From Gonatopus flavifemur (lineage: Eukaryota > Arthropoda > Insecta > Hymenoptera > Dryinidae), in assembly GCA_018340375.1 (NCBI GenBank), contig JAFFJZ010000040.1:1-64000 (forward strand): a stretch of 64,000 bases of DNA, given 5' to 3'. Every line of letters starts with the position of its first letter. Position 1 is the stretch's first letter. This document shows, in pieces, positions 23,445 through 33,269 of this stretch. Under the pieces are notes generated by a model that saw only the letters and a list, made by a program, of their open reading frames with translations, was not told the DNA's origin and searched no databases. Both the position numbers and the translations under genes were made by a program.

Positions 23445-24795
23445 ATCTGATAGTATAATACAGAAGGATCCTTGCATATTCTACTATCGGATATAGTAAT
23501 TCTTCAGAAGGTACTGGAGTAAATTTCATCATAAAGGAAAGTCTGTCTCGTACTTGCTAGTAATATAGTAATTTGTAATGTAACATTTCTGTCCGGATAC
23601 TTTTTCCGCTGTTACGAATTGTAGTTAGTCCTCGCAAGATGTCGGAATTTTATTGCAAGTTTTTTGTTTAGGATACAGGTTGTACATGAAGAATCAATAT
23701 ATACTCCATTCTTCTAGTAAGTACCCGTCTGTAAATTCCCAATTAGTTCGCATGGGTCATCGCATGGGAATTGAGTGTAAATCAAGTTTCCTATTTTTAT
23801 AATGGAAAAAATATTTTGCTAAATCATTTGGTAGACTCATTTCTAACATGAAGAGCTCATATCAATATCCTTTTTGATACATTCCATTGAATTATGAGAA
23901 TCAAGATTCAATTCGAGCTGATTTTAGAAATTCTGACCCTTATATGAGAAGAATCATCAAAGTAGAGCGTTTTACATAAGATTTCTATGAGAATGAAAAA
24001 TTCCCTGATCACTTGGAAGATTCCCTGAAATTTCCCTGATAATTCCCGGTTTTTCCGGTCTGTGGCCACTCTGAGTACCTCTCACTGTGAATTCCATGTT
24101 AGTTATGGGTTTTGGTATTGGAATTGAGTGAGGTGTGTGGTTTTCCGCACAGAAATGAAGTGGCTGGGATATTTCTCCGTAGGAGACCCAAATGGATGGT
24201 ATATGTGTTCGCAGGGAAAGTACGTGGGTGGTATGTGTCTTCGTAGGGGAATTAAGTGGGTGGCATGTGTTTTCACAGGGGGATCAGGTGGGTTGCATAG
24301 GTTTTCATATTGGAATTCAGTATAATGCATGGGTTTTTGCAGAAGGATCATGTGGATCAATGATCGGACCCATGAAAAATTTAATTTACAAAGACATGTA
24401 AAAGTTGATCACATTTGAAATTGACATAGTTAGTTCCTATGAATCATAACGAATGCTTTCGTCGATTAATTCTGGCTATTTCAATGAATTATTCAACTTT
24501 TCAATCATTTACCCTATGCTACCAATATCAGAATTCACAGTGGGGGGTAAGGTGTTTGAAATACACATGCATTCTGGAGACATTTTAATTCTATCAGAAC
24601 ACTCTGGAGATAACACAGAGACATTTGTGCTATGTAGGTGTAAATTTATGTGTATCAAAATCTAATATTCATTTTTTTTTATATGACAGAAGAATTTTGT
24701 AATTCCATTAGAAGGAATTTTGTATGCTATGAATTTAATATTTCAGGTTGAAAACTGGGTCGAGAATAGTGAAAAACATTCGCAAACATTGATTA
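23445..24795. repeat. Mostly featureless; ~33-bp tandem repeat at 24110-24350
   Basis: At about 24110-24350 the motif GTGGGTGGCATGTGTTTTCACAG and variants recur with a ~33-bp period, explaining open frames on both strands. A hAT-like end (GTGGCCACTCTG) is at 24062-24073. The short open frame at 24453-24665 is unassigned. Confidence 0.5.
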
Positions 24796-25802
24796 CACAG
24801 GTCAACATTTGATCTACGCTTGACCGCCAGGGACTAAGTGGGTATTCATAGGTTTTTGGGGTCGCTGATCACGATGAAGGGGTCTATATGATCCCATCAC
24901 GTCAGGATCGAGGTCAAATGAAGGGAACCAACACGTTTGATTTTCAACACACTCATACCCCATAACTGTCGCAATTTACTTGCAGGGTTCTCCACTTGTT
25001 CTTGAAATGACCTTGAACCTCGTTCTCTGGGGATCAAGCGACTTCAGATTCCGATTCGCGGACCTCGGAAACATAGGTAGGAATTTTTCAAGTTTTCCGA
25101 ATCTTACTTCACATTTTTATCCTAGAAACACTTCAAAGTGACCTCGACATTATCTTGGATGACCTCTGGGATAGATCCGATTCGCGGACCTCGGAAACAT
25201 AGGTAGGAATTTTTCAAGTTTTCCGAATCTTACTTCACATTTTTATCCTAGAAACACTTCAAAGTGACCTCGACATTATCTTGGATGACCTCTAGGATAG
25301 ATCCGAAGTGTGAAAAAACGCCTGATTCGGATTCAGCAACTTCAAAAACATGTGTATGAATTCTTTCAGGTTTTTTCGATGGTTTTTTCTCCACTTGACC
25401 TTCAAATGACCTGGATCCTGATGTGAAGGGGTCATATAAATCCCTTCATCGTGATCAGCGACCTCGAAAACATGGAAGTCCCCTAATCCAAGAGACTTCG
25501 AAACCTAATATCAGACAAAACATCCAAAAGAAGGATTTGACCCACAGATGACCTCCATATGACCTGCAGATATGACTTTGATAAAAACGTGAGAGTATAT
25601 CTGGATGTAAAATTTCCCGCTCGTTCATAATCTGGGGTCAAAAAAATTATATTTCTCGTTTCAAGATGTTTGACCTTCATTTGACCTTGATCCTGACGTG
25701 ATGGAGTCATATAGACCCCTTCATCGTGATCAGCGATCTCGAAAACCTACAGATATCCACTCAGTTCCTGGCGGTCCAGCGTAGATCAAATGTTGACCTG
25801 TG
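24796..25802. mobile_element. Non-autonomous Harbinger-like element with ~125-bp inverted repeats
   Basis: CACAGGTCAACATTTGATCT at the left and its inverse at the right pair for about 125 bp through GATCACGATGAAGGGGTC. TTA flanks both ends (24793-24795 and 25803-25805). A 3-bp TTA duplication is typical of PIF/Harbinger; that assignment is inference. No transposase is inside. The interior holds the 126-bp duplication at 25051-25302. Insertion is within or near the BEND-like gene. Confidence 0.75.
25051..25302. repeat. Near-identical tandem duplication, 2 x 126 bp
   Basis: 25051-25176 and 25177-25302 both start CCGATTCGCGGACCTCGG and differ at one base that I noticed (CTGGG against CTAGG). 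It lies within the Harbinger-like element and must be recent. Confidence 0.9.
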
Positions 25803-25859
25803 TTATGAATAGACATGTCGAATTATAGAAGAATGATCCAGTTCTTTCACATTCAACAG

Positions 25860-26025
25860 ATGAAGAAGATAATGCCAAGAGTGATCGTTTTCAATTATTG
25901 GAACACAGATGTACTTACCTGGAATGATGAAGAAAAAGGACATGCAGATCAGCGAATTGCATGAAATGAATCAACGTTTACAATGTCAACTCCTCGCACT
26001 TCTTGAGGACAAGTTCATTTATTGA
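25860..26025 (+). pseudogene. Possible coiled-coil exon of the BEND-like gene
   Basis: Acceptor ATTCAACAG ends at 25859. The next codons read DEEDNAKSDRFQLLEHRCTYLE, then the frame changes at TGATG and continues as KKKDMQISELHEMNQRLQCQL, ending at TGA 26023. Heptads plus the ELHEMNQRLQ pattern resemble the coiled segment of BEND-family linkers. One frame change makes it a broken exon, or part of it is intron. It is offered because it lies between the exons at 20000 and 27140. Confidence 0.4.
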
Positions 26026-26609
26026 GTGGAATGGTTTCATAGAATCATACTCTTGAGAGCAAGTACCGTGGATTGGGGTTACTTTGTGACTGTGAGGGTT
26101 ACTTTGTGAGACATGTCAAAAACACTCTGAAGCGTTTTCTCCGCAATTTTTCACTCTTCTGATTGGTTTCTATTGTTTCCTTTTCCCAGGAAAAATCATT
26201 TTGATCATTTACGAATGATCATGAAACACGGTATATGTGAAAATATATATCACAAAGTTACCCCGTGCTGTCACAAAATAACTCCAGTAATGTTGAAGTT
26301 TCAATCATGTATTGAGAAGAATGAGTACTTGAATAGCGAAATAACAGCTGTTGGGAAAATAAAATCTTGCAATGTATGTTTCCAATTTCAAGGAGTCAAC
26401 TCGAGAAACTAAATAACGATGATTCGTCAGCCGTTATAAATTCGATTGTATGAATAAAAATTGATTCAAACTTCAACAACGTGAGTAATTATTGTTCAAT
26501 TAACGGAATTGAAGCTGACAGCAAGTTGGAAGTCGACATTTGTGGAAACCAACTATGATATGCTTCGGTGAAAGAATTTCTCAGGGGATTTCAGAAGGAT
26601 TCATACACA
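26026..26609. other. No clear feature
   Basis: The open frame at 26173-26412 contains several His and Cys but no motif I can name. 26430-26609 is A/T-rich. Confidence 0.35.
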
Positions 26610-26832
26610 AAAAAAAATATTTCTTCAAATCTGAGAAATTATTATTTGAATAGGTCCAAATGGATATTTATTTTCAGAAAATGAACATTTCTTCCATGCA
26701 AACAAATTTGTTATTTGAAAAAAGAATCAAATGATACATTGGTTTGCATGAACAAAAAATTGATTTCTATTGAAAAAATATTTATTTAGACCTATTCAAA
26801 TAACCATTTTTCAGATCCAAAGAAATACTTTT
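26610..26832. repeat. ~223-bp inverted-repeat element (MITE-like)
   Basis: AATATTTCTTCAAATCTGAG on the left pairs with CAGATCCAAAGAAATACTTT on the right, and TTATTTGAATAGGTC pairs with GACCTATTCAAATAA. Arms are about 50-90 bp with mismatches. Confidence 0.65.
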
Positions 26833-27139
26833 CCCTTCATAATTTATTCAAGGTTTTCAATAATTTTCAAAGCCATTCAAAATTTTTCAAGAATATTCAT
26901 AGACATTCAGGAAAATTTTCAGTGAAAAATGTATCCAATAACTTACAGTTTCCCAGTTTCTTTCAGGTTTTTTTAGATGTTTGCGAGTTTTTCTAGTCAC
27001 ATTGAGGATTTTTCAGGAAAATTGAGGGAAATGTTTACAGATTTTCAAGAAACTTTTTCCACCAGGGTTATCATACTGCAAAGACCATTTTATATGTCAT
27101 TACAAATAACATTCTCGTTATAGTTGTGTATATTTTCAG

Positions 27140-27476
27140 AACGGACAGGAAAACACCATGAGAAAAATGATGCTGATAATGTAGTTTTGAAAAATACATC
27201 CACAAATCAGAACTCTACAAATATAAAGGAGGATGTATATGGGAATAGTTTTTCAGGTAATGAATCTGCGTATATTGAATTCAAAAAACCATTGAACTCG
27301 GAATGAGAGAAACTGATCAGGAGGTTCCATCTGATCAGGAGGAAATGGTAACTCCTGAATTATCTAAACGAAGGAAAATAATGGACAGTGAATCATCTGA
27401 CGAGAACGAAGGATCGAACTTGGTTGACGATGTAGCAGATTGTTCCTTCAAGAATAAAAAGGAATCTCATCAGTGA
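27140..27476 (+). pseudogene. Possible 3' coding portion of the BEND-like gene
   Basis: Acceptor TATTTTCAG ends at 27139. One frame reads HHEKNDADNVVLKNTSTNQN and on to ELNSE, ending at TGA 27304. The overlapping frame from ATG 27303 reads MRETDQEVPSDQEEMVTPEL and continues Ser/Asp/Glu-rich to TGA 27474. Splicing them needs a one-base change near 27303, or an intron around TTTTTCAGGTAATG (about 27250). Composition resembles the exon at 20000. The product is unknown. Confidence 0.4.
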
Positions 27477-27857
27477 GATGATATTGATAAGGTTGTTATC
27501 TCAATGCACACTTCCACTGGTGTTTGTTGAATGTACATTAGGGTGACGCAAGAAAAAATCGATTTTTCTATATGGAGTATGGAAATATATTAGTTGTTCA
27601 TATTTTGAAACCTCTGCCCGAAGATCAGCTCGGAAGAAATTTTTTTAGGGGTCTCTCGAGATTTCAAAAAATTCCAAAAATAATCGGAATTTATATTGTT
27701 GATTTTTTCATTTTTTCTCTCGTTGAGTTGAAATCCAGTATCTGAAAAAATAGTGACTTCCCGGAAGTTCCAGCGAAAATATTTATTCCTAAAGACTGCT
27801 CAGAATTTGTGAACATTTTTAAATTCATTTGTGGAATGTCCAACCCGGGAAAGAAGA
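27477..27857. repeat. Left part of an outer inverted-repeat pair
   Basis: GATCAGCTCGGAAGAAATTT at about 27623 pairs with the inverse near 29981-30023 (AAATTTTTTCCGAGCTGATC). The foldback at 27858-29961 therefore appears to sit inside another element. The far end is not resolved. Confidence 0.45.
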
Positions 27858-29961
27858 TTTATATCTGATCATGTAAGATCAGATCCGAAATTTGTCTCTA
27901 TCTGATCATATATGATACTCAATGTATCTTTCATACATGAGCAGGTATGGTCATGTATGTTCATATACATATGATGTCATGTAACAAATCATCACAAAAA
28001 GAGTTGCGGGATGGCACCGCGCACGATCCCTATCGATTGTCATCGTCAACTTTCATAACGAGTTAATTCACTCGAAAGAACATAGCTGTCGCTCGCTTAC
28101 ACGAGAATCGGGAACACATCTCCTCTCCCTCGCTATTCCTGTCCTCCTCTAATCCCTGCCCTTCTTCTATTTGTTGAGGTTTCCCGTCCCCAAGGAGGCA
28201 GCGCCACCTATACCACGGATGCCCGGAGGGATTAGTCCAACGCCAGGAGGCGACATCAACGCCATCTCGGCCGTTCCTAAATCGACAACCCCCAGGAGAC
28301 TGGAAACCCCTCGTGGGCAACACCATCTCTCTCCAACACTGGACTACAGAGAGAGCGAGAGAGAGTAGGATGAGTCGTCTTCGAGGATGCCACCCTGTTC
28401 CTGGATCGGCGGAACAACGGCAGAGACCAACCCGACCACGCTGTACCCCTTCTCCCGGCCCCACCAGAGGAGAGAGAAGGACATAAACACCCGCACCCAG
28501 AAAACCTCCACAACGCGCATGCGCACACTCACCTAACGAGTAGCTAGAAACCACCACCGCCCGGACCCGTGAAACGAGCTCCAGAAGTAAGCTCCAACGG
28601 AAAGTCGCCGATGGGGTCTGTATATGATTTTGCGAACTCACCCGTCGGGCAAGGAGGAGGAAGTGGCCATCTTGCATGTCACTTCTTATGTAACCGAGCC
28701 ACGGCAACGTTCTAGGAAAGACTCGCGTCGTGAAACTTTGGATACGGTGAATGTGCTGTGCCATCGGGGTCCGATTTCCATTAAAATTTTCTTCTTCGCT
28801 TCTGTCGAGGAAGTTTACCGGTGTGAAGTGCTTGTGCGGTGTTTCCTCCGCGGGATTTACGTGGTAAAAGATTGTCGTTCACGTGGCCTTCTCCACGTGT
28901 CCCTCTTTCTATATTTTCCTTTCACCCTCCGTGTTTCGATATAGAGTCACCCCCTTCGCTCGTGATTGCCCTCTCCCGGTTAAATTGTATGGTCGCGATC
29001 ACCCTATATTCCCCTTTGTCTTGATTTATGTAAACGGCATAATCCGTAAGTATACGTTCCCTCGTGGTCGCGCCCTCCACATTAATTTCTCGATGCCTGT
29101 GTTCCCCCAAAACCAATCCATCGAACGAACGAGCTGTTTGTATTTTCTTTCCTTTGCGCGACGAAGTTGTACCCTTGTAAAATTCGGAATTTGTAGAAAT
29201 ATACGTGCTCTGGCACATCATTAACTATACGTAGAGTTTGTTTACTCGGTGTATGAATTCGAATCAACCCACCCCCTCTTCCTGAGCTTGTTCCTTTTCC
29301 TTTTACCCCTCAAAATTGTCGTGAGCAAGTTACTTGTTCTCTTTCGATATTTTGCAGGTCCCGCTGTTGCAAATGAATATCCACGACAGGAGCCATGGAT
29401 GCGCTCATTGGATCTTGCGCCTTTGTGAGTGGAGTAAAAAATTGTCCATTACAATGAGCATATATGATCGGATCTAAACAATGTCAGCTCTCATTCCTCC
29501 ACTGATTATGAATGCTGAGGGTGTTCAGATCTGATCATATATGATGATATATGAACATGTATGATCATACCCGCTCATGCATGAAAGATACCCATTGAAC
29601 ACTCCTAAGAGGGAGAGATCTTTAAGAGGTCTTTTGAAAGAGCTCTGTCAATGTTATCATTTCGATATCTGAATGGTATCATTCTCCTGAGATCTCCGAA
29701 AAAAATCCTCTTGAAGAGTTCGTTTGGATAACATTCTGGCAATCTCTTATTTTGCTCAGAAATCGACGCATCTGATAACATTCTGATATCTTCATTTTAA
29801 CCTTCTGAAAGGTCTATCTGATCTCTTACACATATTCAGGAGATCTTCAAGAGCTCCGGATGATAACATATTGTGCACTGGGTACACTGAATATCATATA
29901 TGATCAGATAGAGACAAATTTCGGATCTGATCATACATGATCAGATTTGATCAGATATAAC
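27858..29961. mobile_element. Foldback element enclosing GC-rich DNA
   Basis: The left arm, about 27858-27978 (ATATCTGATCATGTAAGATC, then GATCATATATGATACTCA), is matched in reverse order by two right pieces, 29883-29961 and 29527-29600. The right arm is split by about 280 bp of GATAACATTCTG-rich sequence (29601-29882). Between the arms is the GC-rich block described separately. No transposase was found. Confidence 0.65.
28000..29430. other. GC-rich block inside the foldback, unassigned
   Basis: About 1.4 kb is clearly richer in G+C than its surroundings, especially 28140-28620. The longest frame is 28063-28764 on the minus strand (233 codons, Arg/Gly/Leu-rich). It shows no motif, and composition alone can keep stops rare. 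A possible acceptor (ATATTTTGCAG) is at about 29358. It could be a captured host gene piece or retroelement leader. Confidence 0.4.
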
Positions 29962-30412
29962 CCTTTTTCCCCAGGAAGAATCTTGAGCGACCCCTAAGAA
30001 ATTTTTTCCGAGCTGATCGAGAGAGGGGGAGAAAGAGGGGAAGAGAAAGAAAGAAAAGAGGAAGAAATTTTCATTTTTCCCAGGTATTTCGAAATCTGGT
30101 TGAATTGGATTACGGATCAAAGAAATAGAAAATGATAGCAATATCTGAATTCTAATTTTGTGAATAAGGTTCTATTGACATTCGGTTTTCAATCCTCTCA
30201 ATCGAATTGGAAACTCTCACCTCTTCAACAAAATTCTTCCATAACTTAGGAGCTGTATTTCAAAACTACCAAATCCGAAATCACTGTTATTCAGGGTCAT
30301 GTTTGGCTCATTTTTTAGTTGGTGGCAATTGAATTGGGAGGAGGTTTTTCAATAATTTGTGCCACATCATGACAATGAACATGTTGTCAATACAGTTATT
30401 CCACTGTACAAC
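29962..30412. other. Spacer before the inverted tandem array
   Basis: Contains the right half of the outer inverted pair (29981-30023) and a purine-rich run (GAGAGGGGGAGAAAGAGGGG). Nothing else is recognisable. Confidence 0.4.
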
Positions 30413-30421
30413 CTTATTTTA
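30413..30421. repeat. Left 9-bp direct repeat flanking the Foldback-like locus
   Basis: CTTATTTTA here is repeated at 40777-40785, directly after the last repeat-unit bases (TTCGCCCAC) of the opposite arm. It is a candidate target duplication. A 9-bp duplication is what Drosophila Foldback elements make. Confidence 0.65.
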
Positions 30422-31212
30422 TTAGTTGTTCGGGAAAGTGCTTGGCGCAGGAATTCAATGATTCAGTGGGCGAATGTTCGATCCAATTTCTATCCAAGCA
30501 AGTTTGTCGAACGAATTTATTTTAATTCCTTCGAAGAGCCGATCGACGTTTCGGATTGATACGATCCTTTTTCAAGCTACAAAATTCTAATATAATCGTA
30601 GAGAAGAGAGAACGTGGTTGAATGAAGTATCATCCGGACCCATTGACTCGGATGTGTGTAGTTTTTATTGGTTGATTGGGAAAGTGCTTGGCGCAGGAAT
30701 CCAATGATTCAGTGAGCGAATGTTCGATCCAATTTCTACCCAAGCAGGTTAGTCGAACGAATTTATTTCAATTCCTTCGAAGAGCCGATCGACGTTTCGG
30801 ATTGATACGATCTTTTTTCAAGCTACAAAATTCTAATATAATCGTAGAGGAGAGAGAACGTGGTTGAATGAAGTATCATCCGGACCCATCGACTCGGATG
30901 TGGGTAGTTTTCATTGGTTGGTTGGGGAAGTGCTTGGCGCAGGAATTCAATGATTCAGTGGGCAAATGTTCAATCCAATTTCTATCCAAGCAAGTTTGTC
31001 GAACGAATTTATTTTACTTCCTTCGAGAAGCCAATCGACGTTTCGGATCGATACGATCCTTTTTCAAGATACAAAATTTTAATATAATCGTAGAGGAGAG
31101 AGAACGTGGTTGAATGAAGTATCATCCAGACCCATCGACTCGGATGTGTGTAGTTTCTATTAGTTGGTTAGGAAAGTGCTCGGCGCAGGAATTCAATGAT
31201 TCAGTGGGCGAA
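30422..31212 (+). repeat. 246-bp tandem repeat array, plus orientation
   Basis: About 3.2 units, each containing GGGAAAGTGCTTGGCGCAGG, CCAAGCAAGTTTGTCGAACG, GATCGACGTTTCGG followed by ATCGATACGATCC, and GAGAGAACGTGGTTGAATGA. The same unit is found inverted at 32645-32884 and 40163-40775, and again from 62843. The mariner at 31215 interrupts the array; it resumes at 32511. The 246-bp period is a multiple of three, so open frames span units; they are not taken as genes. Confidence 0.92.
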
Positions 31213-31214
31213 TA

Positions 31215-32508
31215 CGAGGGTGGATTGATAAGTTTCCGGCCTGACCAAGAAAAACAACGTTTTTAAGATTTTTTCTCTTTTTATTTCTCAACATAATCTC
31301 CTCCAAGGCTGATCCATTTCTCATAGCGGTGTTCTAGTCTAGTAATGCCATCTCTATAGACTGATTCATCAAGCTCCTCAAAATACCCATTTACAGCTTC
31401 GATTACTTCTTCATTGTCCGCAAATCTCTTACCGCCAAGCCATTTTTTGAGGTTAGGAAACAGATAATAGTCACTCGGGGCTAGGTCTGGAGAGTAGGGA
31501 GGGTGCGGCATTAATTCAAACTTCAGATCGTTGATTTTAGCCATCGCAACGATTGACGTGTGCGCTGGTGCGTTATCGTGATGAAACAAGATTTTTTTCT
31601 TCACCAGATGAGGTCGTTTAATTTTCACTTCGTGGCTCAAACGTTGTAATAAGTCTGCGTAGTATTGACCAGTGATAGTTTTACCCTTTTCAAGGTAATC
31701 AATGTATATAATACCTCTTGCATCCCAAAAAACAGTAGCCATAACCTTGTTCGCCGAAAAAATTGTTTTTGCCTTCTTTGGAGTTGGTTCCCCTGGTCCA
31801 ATCCACTGTTTAGACTGTTCTTTGGTTTCAGGAGTGTAGTGGTGGACCCAAGTTTCGTCAACGGTTACGAATCGACGCAAAAATTCGCTTGGATTACGCT
31901 TATACAACGCCAAATTGGCGGTAGAAATGTTCTTTCGAATCAATTTTTGGTCGACTGTTAGCAAACGCGGCACCCGTCTTGCACAGAGCTTTTCCATATA
32001 CAAATGTTGGTGCAAAATATTTTGTACACGTTCATATGACATCTTACAGGTCTCAGCTATCTCACGAACTTTTAATCTGCGATCTTCCAGCACTATTTGA
32101 TGGATTTTTTCGATCATATCTGGAGTTGTGACCTCAATGGGGCGTCCTGAGCGAGGCTCATCAGAAGTGCTCACACGACCCTTTTTAAACTCGGAAACCC
32201 ACTGCTTAACGGTTGAATATGATGGGGAGGATGTCCCCAGTGTTGAGTCCATCTCTTCTTTAATTTCCTCCGGCGTTAACCCCTTCAAATAAAAGTATTT
32301 GATGACAGCACGATTTTCCAGCTTTTCCATTTTTACGAAAAACACAGAGGCGTCTTGGTCAGCGTGCTCTCAAAACTAAACTAACATGGCGATCGGACTG
32401 AAACTATAGCTACAAGCTATCTAAGGATGGTACTATAGAACGCCACCTCAAGGTAGGCCTAGTGGCGCCATCTCTTGGTCAGGCCGGAAACTTATCAATC
32501 CACCCTCG
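31215..32508 (-). mobile_element. Complete mariner element, copy 1 (1,294 bp)
   Basis: The termini CGAGGGTGGATTGATAAGTT and the inverse ending CCACCCTCG are flanked by TA on both sides (31213-31214, 32509-32510), the standard mariner target. Inverted similarity covers at least GTTTCCGGCCTGACCAAGA. It lies inside a 246-bp unit, between AATGATTCAGTGGGCGAA and TTCGATCC. It contains one intact transposase gene. It has the same length as copy 2 at 46133. Confidence 0.95.
31281..32330 (-). CDS. Mariner transposase, irritans-like, intact 349-residue frame
   Basis: Catalyses cut-and-paste transposition of its own element at TA. The ATG at 32330 (MEKLENRAV) is chosen because the upstream codons lack another ATG. 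Residues 1-110 contain two helix-turn-helix regions ([32 protein letters not shown]). Catalytic Asp158 ([11 protein letters not shown]), Asp252 (HHDNAPAHT) and Asp287 ([12 protein letters not shown]) give DD34D. The family's inter-domain motif WVPHEL reads RVPRLL here: Arg119 replaces a Trp that copy 2 keeps. By eye it is closest to the irritans group. The frame is complete, but the Trp loss may reduce activity. Confidence 0.93.
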   Translation of the reverse strand: MEKLENRAVIKYFYLKGLTPEEIKEEMDSTLGTSSPSYSTVKQWVSEFKKGRVSTSDEPRSGRPIEVTTPDMIEKIHQIVLEDRRLKVREIAETCKMSYERVQNILHQHLYMEKLCARRVPRLLTVDQKLIRKNISTANLALYKRNPSEFLRRFVTVDETWVHHYTPETKEQSKQWIGPGEPTPKKAKTIFSANKVMATVFWDARGIIYIDYLEKGKTITGQYYADLLQRLSHEVKIKRPHLVKKKILFHHDNAPAHTSIVAMAKINDLKFELMPHPPYSPDLAPSDYYLFPNLKKWLGGKRFADNEEVIEAVNGYFEELDESVYRDGITRLEHRYEKWISLGGDYVEK

Positions 32509-32535
32509 TATTCGATCCAATTTCCATCCAAGCAA

Positions 32536-32645
32536 GTTTGTCGAACGAATCGGATGTGGGCAGTTTTTAATTCTGGTTGGGATAGATGGGTCCGGATGAA
32601 TTTCCTCTCAACAACGTTTCTTCACCTCTATATATCATTTTTGTA
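32536..32645. repeat. Core junction of the Foldback-like element
   Basis: GTTTGTCGAACGAATCGGAT leads through AATTCTGGTTGGGATAGATG to CATTTTTGTATCTTGAT. Here the repeat changes from plus to minus orientation. The same junction, nearly base for base, is at 63842-63960. Confidence 0.85.
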
Positions 32646-32884
32646 TCTTGATGAAGGATCGTATCGATCCGAAACGTCGATCGGCTTTTCGAAGGAAATA
32701 AAATAAATTCTTTCGACAAACTTGCTTGGATAGAAATAGGATCGAACATTCGCCCACTGAATCATTCCCCGCGCCAAGCTTTTTCCCAATCAACTAATAA
32801 AAACTACCCACATCCGAGTCGATGGGTCCGGATGATACTTCATTCAACCACGTTCTCTCTCCTCTACGATTATATTGAAATTTT
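32645..32884 (-). repeat. 246-bp repeat unit, minus orientation
   Basis: One unit reads as the reverse complement of the 30422 array: AAACGTCGATCGGCTTTTCG, then ACAAACTTGCTTGGATAGAA, then CACGTTCTCTCTCCTCTACG. The LINE insertion begins at its end. Confidence 0.9.
32878..32884. repeat. Left target duplication of the CR1/Jockey-like LINE (AAATTTT)
   Basis: AAATTTT ends the broken repeat unit here and restarts it at 40163-40169, on the far side of the LINE tail. Confidence 0.7.
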
Positions 32885-33269
32885 CAAAAGAATTCAAAAT
32901 GGCGTCTTAAGTATTCGGTCACAAAACTATTGTCCGCAGTTTTTCGAATTATTCAAGTGTCGTTCTTCAGTATTGGTGGTGTGTTTTTGCATGTGCTCTC
33001 CTTATCTAACGCAGTGTCTATGACCGTGCATAACAGATCCTTCAGTGCAGTCCGTGCGTTAATTTCTGCATTTGAATTGAAAATTAAACTCCATCGATGA
33101 TATTTCATTTTGGTATACATTGAATCTCTGTATACGTCGGCTTTATTTACATTTGTCGGCGTGAGTGGATTTGTGTGGCCGCTACACAATACGTGTTTGT
33201 GTGTATCACTTCATTGCTCAGTGTTCTCAACGTATACTCTCCTTCTGCTATTTTTCTCCCATTCTGATA

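Noticed and set aside
20681..24073. One 3.4-kb hAT element
   Set aside because: Terminal words agree, but the flanking 8 bp differ, subterminal sequence runs in the same rather than the inverted orientation, and no transposase is present.
28063..28764. 233-residue minus-strand gene
   Set aside because: No motif or convincing context, and it lies in a GC-rich block where open frames arise by chance; kept only as an unassigned region.
31665..31961. Plus-strand genes inside the mariners (also 46583-46879)
   Set aside because: They are antisense shadows of the intact transposase frames.
30422..32884. CRISPR array or centromeric satellite
   Set aside because: Units are 246 bp without spacers, and the genome is an insect's. 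Head-to-head arrangement around a conserved core with flanking direct repeats fits a Foldback element better than a simple satellite.
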